Of a stretch of DNA of 6,004 nt, positions 1 through 5,932 are shown one piece after another (within the stretch, counting starts at the first letter, position 1; each line of letters begins with the position of its first letter). The DNA is from Trueperaceae bacterium (lineage in GTDB: Bacteria; Deinococcota; Deinococci; Deinococcales; Trueperaceae): positions 1-6,004 of the forward strand of contig SLSM01000043.1 of assembly GCA_007130445.1 (NCBI GenBank), written 5' to 3'. Position numbers and translations under genes: made by a program. The notes under the pieces are model-generated. The model was not told the origin of the DNA. It made no database searches and worked only from the letters and a program-made list of their open reading frames with translations.

Positions 1-646
1 AGACCCCGCCACCCAGCACGATCAGGTCGGGCGAGAACAACCCCGTGAGGTAGCGCAGGTAGGTGTCGAGGCGCTTGGTCCAGCGCTTCCACGACAGGCC
101 CTCCTCGCGCCGGGCTCGATCAGACACCCAGCCTTCGACCGGCGCATGGCCGCGGAACTCGAGGTGGCCGAGCTCGGTGTTGGGGACCAGGACACCGTCG
201 ATGAAGAGCGCCGAGCCGACGCCGGTCCCCAACGTCAGCACCAGCACCACGCCACGCACGTGGCGGGCGGCTCCGAAGCCGACCTCGGCCAGGCCGGCAG
301 CGTCGGCGTCGTTCAGCAGATGGACGCGCTCGCCGATGGCCTCACGCAGGCGCGCCTCGGCGGCGTCACCGATCCAGGCGCCGTCGACGTTGGCGGCGCT
401 CATCGTCACGCCGCCGTGCACCACCGCCGGGAAGGTGGCGCCGAACGCCGTCGGCGTGAGATCGGGCTCGGCCGCGCGGACCGCTCGGACGACCTCTGCC
501 ACCGTCTCGGCCACCGCCGTGGGCGTCGCGGGCTGCGGCGTGGCCAACCGCACCCGCTCGGCCACCAGAGCGCCGTTCGCCACGTCGACCAATGCCGCCT
601 TGATGCCGGACCCGCCGATGTCGATACCGAGCGCTACGTCGGACAT
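1..646 (-). CDS. ppgK: Polyphosphate glucokinase (ROK family), 3' end outside window
   Basis: Cytosolic kinase that phosphorylates glucose to glucose-6-phosphate using polyphosphate (often also ATP), feeding glycolysis and the pentose phosphate pathway. The first 215 residues are visible; the family is usually about 250-270, so roughly 35-55 residues are missing beyond the left edge. I read an N-terminal phosphate-binding motif GIDIGGSGIKAALVD (residues 7-21), LNDADAAGLAE (111-121) with the expected catalytic Asp113, GTGVGS (140-145), VPNTELGH (154-161) and the SWKRW segment (185-189). The last two motifs are typical of PpgK rather than of other ROK kinases or repressors, and there is no N-terminal helix-turn-helix. 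The ATG at 646-644 begins immediately before the conserved GIDIGG motif, and no Shine-Dalgarno sequence precedes it. It lies 8 nt downstream of the transporter stop codon, on the same strand, and also has its own -10 box. Product call is firm; the choice of polyphosphate over ATP is from family resemblance. Confidence 0.93.
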   Translation of the reverse strand, partial: MSDVALGIDIGGSGIKAALVDVANGALVAERVRLATPQPATPTAVAETVAEVVRAVRAAEPDLTPTAFGATFPAVVHGGVTMSAANVDGAWIGDAAEARLREAIGERVHLLNDADAAGLAEVGFGAARHVRGVVLVLTLGTGVGSALFIDGVLVPNTELGHLEFRGHAPVEGWVSDRARREEGLSWKRWTKRLDTYLRYLTGLFSPDLIVLGGGV

Positions 647-651
647 ACGCG

Positions 652-657
652 AGTCTA
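652..657 (-). promoter_or_regulatory. -10 box (TAGACT) for leaderless ppgK
   Basis: On the minus strand TAGACT matches TANNNT and ends 5 nt before the ppgK ATG, so transcription would start at or next to the start codon. Its first three bases are the TAG stop codon of the upstream transporter gene. No convincing -35 element is visible. The call rests on the same arrangement recurring before three other genes here. Confidence 0.5.
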
Positions 658-1986
658 CGCGTCGGGTCGCGTTGGCGTGACAGCCCGGGCGTCGTCGACA
701 CGATGGCGCTTCGGTGGACGCGTGGGCGGAGGGGGTGGCTGCAATGTCCAGAAGCTCAGGGACGCCAACATCGCGACGCCGGCGAGCACCGTGAACCCAA
801 CGCGATAGTCGCCCAAGACGTCCGCCAAAGTACCTACCAGGACCGGTCCGATCAACTGGCCGATCATGAACACCAACATCGACGCACCCATGATCGATCC
901 GAAGTGACTCGCTCCGAAGTAGTCCGCTCGCAACGACCCCATCAGAGGACCACGGACACCCCAGGCGAGGCCGTGGAGCACCGCGAACGTCACCACGGCC
1001 GACCAGCCCGGCATCCACGCCAGCACGAGCAAGGACGTGCCGTGCGCCACCATCGCCGTTCCCGTCAGGATGCGTTTGTCGATCCGGTCACCCAACGTCC
1101 CGCCGATGATGTGCCCCGCAGCGGAGATGACCGTGACCAGCGCGACGGCGAACGCCGCACGCTGCAGCGAGAAGCCGAGCCCGTCCGATACGTGCGCGAC
1201 GAGATGCACGGTCACCGACGAGACAACGAGCAGGGCCGACGCATGGCCCACGCCAAGCTGCCAGAACGCGCGGGTCTTCAGTGCTTCCTGCAGCGTGTGA
1301 TCGAAACGCGACTCGCGCACCGGGCGAACAGGCGAGCGATCGGCGAGGCGAGCGGCCTCTGCCGGACCACCGTCCGGGAGTTGACCGTACGCCTCGGGAC
1401 TACGCCGCATGAGCACCGAAAGGGGGAGACCGGCGAGCAGCACGACACCTCCCGAGGCGAGCAGCGTGGTTCGCCAGCCTACGTCCACCACCAAGCTCGC
1501 GACCAGCGGAACGAGCAGTCCACCGAGGCTGATGCCGACGGACATCAAGGCCAACGCCGTGGAACGCCGCCGCATGAACCACGGAACGACCGCCGTGGTG
1601 ATGGAGAGGAAGCCGGCGAAGGCGAGGCCCACACCCGTGACGAGCATCGCGATGTAGAAGCCGGTCAGCGTCGTCACAGACGCGAGCAGCGTCATCCCAC
1701 CGGCCCAGGCGACCAGGCCGACGAGGATCACTCGGCGTACCCCGAAACGCTCCAACAGCATCCCGTGGAAGGGTCCGAGCAGTCCGCTGACGAGGGTGAG
1801 CAGTGCGTACCCAACCGAGATCCCGGCGCGCGACCAACCCAACTCCTCGCTCCACGCCACGACGTAGATGCCGAAGCTCTGGAAGAAGAGTGCGGACTGC
1901 AAGAGTTGGAGGCCCGCGCCACCGACCACGGTGTCCCATCCGAGGAAGCGGCGACGCGCAGGCTGCGTGGGCGTCACGGGCGCCAT
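655..1986 (-). CDS. MFS transporter (MCT / oxalate-formate antiporter-like)
   Basis: Inner-membrane secondary transporter of the major facilitator superfamily, 443 residues from the chosen ATG. Hydrophobic segments fall into two groups of about six, near residues 20-45, 55-75, 85-105, 108-132, 142-165 and 172-193, then 240-265, 273-298, 307-325, 328-350, 362-385 and 395-416, with a long hydrophilic loop at 194-235. Motif A-like loops follow helix 2 (LLERFGVRR, 77-85) and helix 8 (GTLGDRIDKR, 296-305), which is diagnostic of the superfamily. The C-terminal tail (417-443) is proline-rich and basic. The overall pattern resembles the monocarboxylate and oxalate/formate groups, but the substrate cannot be read from sequence. 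An in-frame ATG at 2040 would add 18 unconserved-looking residues and leave only 26 nt to the divergent reductase gene. I prefer 1986, where a GGTGGTG stretch lies just upstream, though its spacing is short. ppgK follows 8 nt downstream, so co-transcription is likely. Confidence 0.88.
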   Translation of the reverse strand: MAPVTPTQPARRRFLGWDTVVGGAGLQLLQSALFFQSFGIYVVAWSEELGWSRAGISVGYALLTLVSGLLGPFHGMLLERFGVRRVILVGLVAWAGGMTLLASVTTLTGFYIAMLVTGVGLAFAGFLSITTAVVPWFMRRRSTALALMSVGISLGGLLVPLVASLVVDVGWRTTLLASGGVVLLAGLPLSVLMRRSPEAYGQLPDGGPAEAARLADRSPVRPVRESRFDHTLQEALKTRAFWQLGVGHASALLVVSSVTVHLVAHVSDGLGFSLQRAAFAVALVTVISAAGHIIGGTLGDRIDKRILTGTAMVAHGTSLLVLAWMPGWSAVVTFAVLHGLAWGVRGPLMGSLRADYFGASHFGSIMGASMLVFMIGQLIGPVLVGTLADVLGDYRVGFTVLAGVAMLASLSFWTLQPPPPPTRPPKRHRVDDARAVTPTRPDA

Positions 1987-2054
1987 CACACCACCATCGG
2001 GCGCCGAGGCGGGCGTTCTACTCCCTGCGCGACGCACCATGCAGCGCCGACGGG

Positions 2055-2060
2055 TACGCT
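2055..2060 (+). promoter_or_regulatory. -10 box (TACGCT) for leaderless aldo/keto reductase gene
   Basis: TACGCT matches TANNNT and lies 6 nt before the ATG at 2067, so the mRNA would begin at the start codon. There is no Shine-Dalgarno sequence in the 20 bases before the ATG. No good -35 hexamer is seen 17 nt further upstream. Confidence 0.5.
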
Positions 2061-2066
2061 GTGCGC

Positions 2067-2879
2067 ATGCAGACCATCGATCACCACGGCAGCCGCGTCC
2101 CGGTGATAGGACTCGGGACCTGGGAGTTGCGTGGCGAGGGGTGCGTCGACGCCGTCGAGCGCGCGCTCGCGCTCGGCTACCGACACCTCGACACCGCGCA
2201 GGGGTACTTCAACGAGGCGGAGGTCGGTGAGGGGCTGCGCCGCTCGGCCGTGCCGCGCGACGAGGTCTTCCTGACGACCAAGGTTCGTCCGCGCAACTAC
2301 GCGGCCGACGCCGTGCGCAGCAGCACCGAGGACAGCCTCGCGGCGCTCGGCGTGGAGCACGTCGACCTGTTGCTGATGCATTGGCCCAGCCGCGACGTGC
2401 CGCTGGAAGAGACGCTGGGCGCCATGCGCGACCTGCAGGACCGCGGCCTGGTGCGCCACGTCGGCGTCAGCAACTTCGCTCCGACGATGCTGCGCCAGGC
2501 CTGCGAGCTGGCCGAGGTCTTCACGAACCAGGTCGAGTACCACCCATTCCTGTCGCAGACCGCACTCCTGCGTGACGCCACGCGGCTCGGACACCTCCTC
2601 ACGGCCTACAGCCCGGTAGCGCGAGGCAAGGTGGACGACGACGCCGTGCTGCGCGAGATCGGCGCCAACCACGGCAAGACGCCCGGGCAGGTGGCGCTGC
2701 GCTGGCTGATCCAGCAACCCGGCGTGATGGCGATCCCCAAGGCCGCGTCGGAGGCCAACCAGCGCCGCAACATCGAGATCTTCGACTTCACGCTCGCCGA
2801 CGACGAGATGGTCGCGATCCACGCCCTGGACCGCGGCGAACGCCTCGTCGACGACATGGACGTCGACTGGGAACGCTGA
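2067..2879 (+). CDS. Aldo/keto reductase, 2,5-diketo-D-gluconate reductase-like
   Basis: Cytosolic NADPH-dependent oxidoreductase that reduces aldehydes and ketones to alcohols; 270 residues, close to DkgA/DkgB (about 267-275). The sequence opens with the beta-hairpin and GLGTWEL (15-21). The AKR catalytic tetrad is complete: Asp42 in YRHLDTA, Tyr47 in QGYFNEAEVG, Lys72 in LTTKV and His105 in LLMHWP. GVSNF lies near residues 134-138, followed by NQVEYHPF, TAYSPVARG and the cofactor-binding IPKA segment with nearby basic residues (QRRN) near 227-237. These short-loop features place it with bacterial AKR5-type enzymes. The physiological substrate could be a keto-gluconate, methylglyoxal or another small carbonyl, and cannot be settled here. 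The ATG at 2067 is chosen because it begins immediately before the first conserved strand and has a -10 box at leaderless distance; the upstream reading frame extension overlaps the divergent transporter gene and has no family resemblance. It ends facing the minus-strand gene at 2946-3824. Confidence 0.93.
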   Translation: MQTIDHHGSRVPVIGLGTWELRGEGCVDAVERALALGYRHLDTAQGYFNEAEVGEGLRRSAVPRDEVFLTTKVRPRNYAADAVRSSTEDSLAALGVEHVDLLLMHWPSRDVPLEETLGAMRDLQDRGLVRHVGVSNFAPTMLRQACELAEVFTNQVEYHPFLSQTALLRDATRLGHLLTAYSPVARGKVDDDAVLREIGANHGKTPGQVALRWLIQQPGVMAIPKAASEANQRRNIEIFDFTLADDEMVAIHALDRGERLVDDMDVDWER

Positions 2880-2884
2880 GCGCA

Positions 2885-2924
2885 GCCGTGGGGCGCGCCC
2901 TACCCGGCGGCCGCGCCCTACGGC
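2885..2924. terminator. Candidate bidirectional terminator hairpin between convergent genes
   Basis: Positions 2885-2897 (GCCGTGGGGCGCG) pair with 2912-2924 (CGCGCCCTACGGC) to give a 13-bp stem with a single G-U pair and a 14-nt loop. It starts 6 nt after the reductase stop codon and ends 21 nt past the stop of the convergent gene. No T-tract follows on either strand, so it is not a classical intrinsic terminator, although stems without U-runs are common at gene ends in GC-rich genomes. The inner GGGCGCGCCC (2891-2900) is itself palindromic, which creates a 10-bp direct repeat CGCGCCCTAC at 2894-2903 and 2912-2921. Confidence 0.6.
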
Positions 2925-2945
2925 GATCGCCCCGCACGTCCGCCG

Positions 2946-3824
2946 TCAGTAGCTCAGGTCGCGCAGCCGCCAGGCGCAGCCGTTCCACGTGAAACGCGCC
3001 TGAGCGACGCCCACGGCTTGCACCACCTCGCCACCGATGACGGCGCGAGCGCTGCCGCTGTAGCGGATGTCGACGGTAGCGTCGTCCCCGTTGACGTCGC
3101 GTCGTTCGATGGCGTACCGATAGCGCAGGTCGCGGTACGCGTTGCCGTAGAGCGCGACGCCGTCGCGGACGAAGGACTGCACCGCGCCGGCCACGGCGGC
3201 GGTGAGCGCAGCTTGGTCGGGCGGGCCAGGCTCACAGCGGACCCCGCCGCGGCCGAGGCCGCTCGGCCGCGCAGACACGGCGGCGTCGCCCGTCTCGGAT
3301 GCGCCGATGTCGAACGTGAACGCGTAGGACACCCCCACGCTCAGGTGTGGGGCCCATACCGTGGTGCCGGCGAGGGTGGCGCGCGCCACCCCGCCCTCGA
3401 GGTCGAAACGCCAGGCCGGCGAGAGCGGCACGTGCGCACCGAGCACGGCGTGTGGCGTCGCGTTGCCGGCGTAGGCGTCCACACCCACGCCCACGTAGAA
3501 CGGCAGCGGTGACCGCACGGGCGGGTACCAGCGCCCCTGCGCTCCGAACGATGCGCCCACCGTGCCCCAGCCCCCTCGCAGCGCAACGCCGAACTGGTCG
3601 GCCTTGATGGCCCCACCGACGCCGACGTTGCGGTAGCCGGGGAGGCCGCCGTGCACGCCGACCATGAGCGTCGCCGGGGCCCGCTCGACGAAGCCCTCGA
3701 CCTCGACGACGCCCTCGTCCTGCGCCACCGCCGCGCCGACGAGGCAGCACATGGTGATCATCGCGACGAGCCATGGCGCGAACAGGACCGGCGTGACGCG
3801 GCCGTCGTCGGGGCGGCGGCTCAT
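2946..3824 (-). CDS. Exported barrel-like outer-membrane protein with NTF2-like C-terminal domain
   Basis: A 292-residue protein that I cannot assign to a named family. The N-terminus has basic residues, a hydrophobic stretch (about 13-33) and a probable signal peptidase I site AVA|QDE after residue 34. Residues about 50-172 are a series of short glycine-rich strands with alternating small/hydrophobic residues (LMVGVHGG, FGVALRGGWG, FYVGVGVDAYAG, FDLEGGVARA, LSVGVSYAFTFD), the pattern of a small outer-membrane beta-barrel. After a linker (173-196) the C-terminal part (about 197-292) reads as a helix (QAALTAAVAGAVQSFVRDG) followed by strands ending in GCAWRLRDLSY, resembling SnoaL/NTF2-like folds. 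Cys197 and Cys283 flank this domain and could form a disulfide outside the cytoplasm. The ATG overlaps the stop of the upstream gene by 4 nt (ATGA) and lacks a Shine-Dalgarno sequence, so translation is probably coupled. Localisation and domain calls are inference from composition; function unknown. Confidence 0.8.
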   Translation of the reverse strand: MSRRPDDGRVTPVLFAPWLVAMITMCCLVGAAVAQDEGVVEVEGFVERAPATLMVGVHGGLPGYRNVGVGGAIKADQFGVALRGGWGTVGASFGAQGRWYPPVRSPLPFYVGVGVDAYAGNATPHAVLGAHVPLSPAWRFDLEGGVARATLAGTTVWAPHLSVGVSYAFTFDIGASETGDAAVSARPSGLGRGGVRCEPGPPDQAALTAAVAGAVQSFVRDGVALYGNAYRDLRYRYAIERRDVNGDDATVDIRYSGSARAVIGGEVVQAVGVAQARFTWNGCAWRLRDLSY

Positions 3825-5017
3825 GCGTCGACGCCGTAGTGCGCCCAGCTCTCACGCAGGGCGCTCGACGAGACGTCGGCTCGGAAGGCCTGCTCGGGCA
3901 GGGCCTCGAACAGGTCGGTGTGACGGGCGGGAACGGCTATGTCTGAAAGCGTCATGAACGTCTCCTTTGAAGGTTCGCCACGCCGCTCGCCTCCGGCGCC
4001 GCCGGTGCGTCGCCCGGCGACCAGGAAGCGGCAACCGTGGGCGCGGACGGTGTCGAGCGCGGCGTCGAGGTCGTGCGCTGGGTCGTAGAAGCGCGGCGAC
4101 AGCACGCGGGCGGCGGTGTCGATGCCGAGCACGAACACCGAGCCCGGATACAGCGCAGCCTTGTGCGAGAACAACGCCACGCCCGTGAGCAGCAGCGGCG
4201 CGCGCCCCTGGAACTGCGTCGCGCGCCGGTAGAGCTCGAGGGGGTCGAGCGTGGGCTTCTCGGCATTGCGGGGAGCGAGCTCGAACGCGGCCGGACGGCC
4301 GAGGTGGGCCTGCGCCGCCGCGGCGAGCCCGAGATGCCCTGCATGCAACGGGTTGAACGATCCCGACACGATGGCAACGCCGGCGCTGGGCCACGGAAGC
4401 GCGTCGAGCAGTTCGCCCTCGGGTGTCAGCGCGACGTGTGGCCGCTCGCCGGTCAGGAGGTCGTCGAGCGGCCGCGCGCCCTCGAAGCGCTCGTCGAGCA
4501 CCTCGTCGTCCTCCAGCGTCACGCTGCGCCGGTGCAACACCCCGCAGCCGGTGGCTGCCGCGTGGAGGACCAGCGTCGAGACCAGGCGCTCCTCGGCGTC
4601 GCGGTCGCGCTGCCCCTTACGCAGCGTGAGCGACAGCGAGTGCCGACCCAAGGCGCCCTCGACGGCGAGGCACAGGCCGTGGTCGCCGCGCTTCGTGCGG
4701 TCGGTTGCGATGGTGGCGGTGCACCCCACGCCGATGACGCTGACGCCGGGCGCGGCCAGCGCGCGCGCGCGGCGGCGCGCGCGCGCCGCGAGGGCGGCAG
4801 CCACGTGGGGCGACACCGTCTTCTCCGGCACGCCACCGATCGCCTCGGCGAGCGAGCCCGCTGCGTACCGGTCCACGGCCTCGAGGACGGTCCGCGACGA
4901 GCCGCCTACGGCGTGGAGCCATGCCAGCGCCTCGGCTCCTGCGCCGGCGAAGTCGTACACGAGCATCGTCGGAGATGCGTGCATCTCGGCCACCACCTGC
5001 CGGAGGGCGTCGGTCAC
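3821..5017 (-). CDS. Two-domain protein: CinA-like N-terminal domain + NadD-like nucleotidyltransferase
   Basis: A 398-residue cytosolic protein. Residues about 20-165 resemble the CinA C-terminal (NMN amidohydrolase, PncC) fold: GGSSRTVLEAVDRYAAGSL (38-56), VPEKTVS (63-69), VIGVGCTATIATDRTKRGDH (94-113). The usual ESxTGG active-site segment is replaced by FAGAGAEAL, so amidohydrolase activity is doubtful. Residues about 213-390 are a nucleotidyltransferase: GSFNPLHAGH (219-228) is the HxGH nucleotide-binding motif, GIDTAARV (298-305) and VSSSALR (382-388, equivalent to ISSTxxR) follow. NadD enzymes make the dinucleotide of NAD synthesis, but at 398 residues this is about twice a NadD and need not be one. 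As I recall, the same order of domains and several motifs occur in plant proteins such as At2g01220 and, for the transferase part, in fungal Pof1-like proteins; none has a settled reaction to my knowledge. GTG at 5017 is the only start before a stop at 5032-5030; ATG at 4984 is the alternative. It is translationally coupled to the barrel protein downstream. Confidence 0.82.
   Translation of the reverse strand: MTDALRQVVAEMHASPTMLVYDFAGAGAEALAWLHAVGGSSRTVLEAVDRYAAGSLAEAIGGVPEKTVSPHVAAALAARARRRARALAAPGVSVIGVGCTATIATDRTKRGDHGLCLAVEGALGRHSLSLTLRKGQRDRDAEERLVSTLVLHAAATGCGVLHRRSVTLEDDEVLDERFEGARPLDDLLTGERPHVALTPEGELLDALPWPSAGVAIVSGSFNPLHAGHLGLAAAAQAHLGRPAAFELAPRNAEKPTLDPLELYRRATQFQGRAPLLLTGVALFSHKAALYPGSVFVLGIDTAARVLSPRFYDPAHDLDAALDTVRAHGCRFLVAGRRTGGAGGERRGEPSKETFMTLSDIAVPARHTDLFEALPEQAFRADVSSSALRESWAHYGVDA
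4759..4786. repeat. Perfect (GC)6 inverted repeat inside the CinA-like domain
   Basis: Two 12-nt alternating GC runs (4759-4770 and 4775-4786) are separated by GGCG, giving a perfect 12-bp hairpin with a 4-nt loop. Alternating purine-pyrimidine GC tracts of this kind can adopt Z-DNA. In the coding frame it specifies the Arg/Ala-rich helix near residues 78-87, so it may be only codon bias at the extreme of GC content. Confidence 0.7.
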
Positions 5018-5048
5018 CGCGCCATCATCTCATGCCGAGACGCCCGGG

Positions 5049-5054
5049 TAGCAT
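5049..5054 (+). promoter_or_regulatory. -10 box (TAGCAT) for cysQ
   Basis: TAGCAT matches TANNNT and ends 11 nt before the cysQ ATG at 5066. Transcription would start a few bases before the ATG, giving a very short leader with no room for a Shine-Dalgarno sequence. The spacing is looser than at the other three genes, and no -35 element is recognisable. Confidence 0.42.
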
Positions 5055-5065
5055 GACCTGCACCC

Positions 5066-5869
5066 ATGCCACAGCATCCGCCACTCGCGACGCTCCTCCC
5101 TCACGTCGTCGACGTGGCGCGCGCCGCCGGACGGGCGATCATGGAGGTCTACCGGAGCGAGTTCGACGTGCACTACAAGGACGACGCCAGCCCGTTGACG
5201 ACGGCCGACCTGGCGGCGAACCGCGTGATCGCCGCTGGATTGCGCGCGCTGACGCCCGAGCTGCCACTCGTCTCCGAGGAGCAGGCCCACGCGCCGTTCG
5301 AGACCCGCCGTGCATGGCCGCGTCACTGGCTCGTCGACCCGCTCGACGGCACGCGCGAGTTCGTGGCGCGCAGCGGCGAGTTCAGCGTCAACATCGCCCT
5401 CGTCGAGGCCGGCCGGCCGCGCCTCGGCGTGGTGCACGCGCCGGCGGCGGACGTGACCTATGCGGGTGGAGCGGGCATCGGCGCGTGGCGCAGCCTGGGC
5501 GACGGGTCACGCGAGCCGATCGGCGTGCGCCGACCGGAGGGCGACGAACTCGTGGTGCTCACCTCGCGGACGCACCGCGACGGACGCACCGAGGCCTTCC
5601 TCGCCGAGCTCGCGAAGCGCCACCGGCTGCGCGTGGAGCAGCGCGGCAGCGCCCTCAAGGCGTGCCTGATCGCCGCCGGCGAGGCGCACCTCTACCCACG
5701 CATGGGCCGCACCTGGGAGTGGGACACCGCGGCGTCGCAGGCGGTGCTCGAGGCGGCCGGCGGCGTGCTGTGCGAGGCCGGCGGGACGGCCGCGCTGCGC
5801 TACGGCAAGCGCGACCTCCTGAACCCGGCCTTCTACGCCGCGTACGGCAGCGACGCACCGCATCCCTAA
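5066..5869 (+). CDS. cysQ: 3'(2'),5'-bisphosphate nucleotidase CysQ (inositol monophosphatase superfamily)
   Basis: Mg-dependent cytosolic phosphatase that removes the 3'-phosphate from PAP (3'-phosphoadenosine 5'-phosphate), giving AMP and preventing PAP build-up during sulfate assimilation. The 267 residues compare with about 246 in E. coli CysQ. Metal-binding motifs are all present: VSEE (69-72), WLVDPLDGTREFV (88-100) with Asp91 and Asp94, and RTWEWDTAA (215-223) with Asp220. The segment DGTREF followed by SGEFSVNIALVE (103-114) favours CysQ over SuhB-type inositol monophosphatases, as does the NPAFYA ending. The ATG at 5066 begins shortly before the first helix and follows a -10 box. The gene is divergent from the CinA/NadD-like gene, with 48 nt between start codons, so the two share a compact intergenic control region. 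No sulfate-assimilation genes are visible beside it. Inositol or fructose bisphosphate phosphatase activity is the main alternative. Confidence 0.92.
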   Translation: MPQHPPLATLLPHVVDVARAAGRAIMEVYRSEFDVHYKDDASPLTTADLAANRVIAAGLRALTPELPLVSEEQAHAPFETRRAWPRHWLVDPLDGTREFVARSGEFSVNIALVEAGRPRLGVVHAPAADVTYAGGAGIGAWRSLGDGSREPIGVRRPEGDELVVLTSRTHRDGRTEAFLAELAKRHRLRVEQRGSALKACLIAAGEAHLYPRMGRTWEWDTAASQAVLEAAGGVLCEAGGTAALRYGKRDLLNPAFYAAYGSDAPHP

Positions 5870-5878
5870 GCGCACCAG

Positions 5879-5898
5879 GTGTGACAGTCTCGTGACAC
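5879..5898. promoter_or_regulatory. Imperfect inverted repeat upstream of hemA, possible operator
   Basis: GTGTGAC, a 6-nt spacer, then GTGACAC form an inverted repeat with one mismatch. Seen the other way, GTGACA occurs twice as direct repeats 11 bp apart (5881-5886 and 5892-5897), about one helical turn. It sits 21 nt upstream of the -10 box of the next gene and 9 nt after the cysQ stop, so it could be an operator, a poor -35 region or the stem of a weak cysQ terminator. Confidence 0.3.
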
Positions 5899-5918
5899 TT
5901 CCGGCGCCGTTCCCGGCC

Positions 5919-5924
5919 TAGGCT
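5919..5924 (+). promoter_or_regulatory. -10 box (TAGGCT) for leaderless hemA
   Basis: TAGGCT matches TANNNT and ends 8 nt before the GTG start at 5933, the distance expected when the transcript begins at the start codon. A GGAGG at 5926-5930 is only 2 nt from the GTG, too close to act as a normal ribosome binding site. Confidence 0.5.
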
Positions 5925-5932
5925 TGGAGGTC

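Noticed and set aside
1987..2040. Transporter start at the upstream ATG (2040)
   Set aside because: Not excluded, but it adds a hydrophilic stretch of 18 residues without visible conservation and crowds the divergent promoter; kept as an alternative.
1803..2066. Longer N-terminus for the aldo/keto reductase starting at 1803
   Set aside because: The extra residues are low-complexity and overlap the transporter gene antiparallel; the family start and -10 box support 2067.
703..2106. 467-codon open frame on the plus strand opposite the transporter
   Set aside because: Its product is rich in Arg, His, Glu and Gln with no recognisable domain, and the opposite strand encodes a complete transporter with motif A. 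Long antisense frames are expected at this GC content.
1986..2822. 278-codon minus-strand frame opposite the aldo/keto reductase
   Set aside because: No family resemblance; the complete AKR tetrad is on the plus strand.
4037..5056. 339-codon open frame on the plus strand opposite the CinA/NadD-like gene
   Set aside because: Low-complexity Arg/Gly/Ala/Val product with no motif; the minus-strand frame carries GSFNPLHAGH and other conserved motifs.
4921..5895. 324-codon plus-strand frame overlapping cysQ
   Set aside because: Arg/Ala/Pro-rich shadow in another frame; CysQ metal-binding motifs are in the 5066 frame.
5926..5930. GGAGG as ribosome binding site for hemA
   Set aside because: Only 2 nt separate it from the GTG, too short for normal pairing; the -10 box suggests it is at the edge of, or upstream of, the transcript start.
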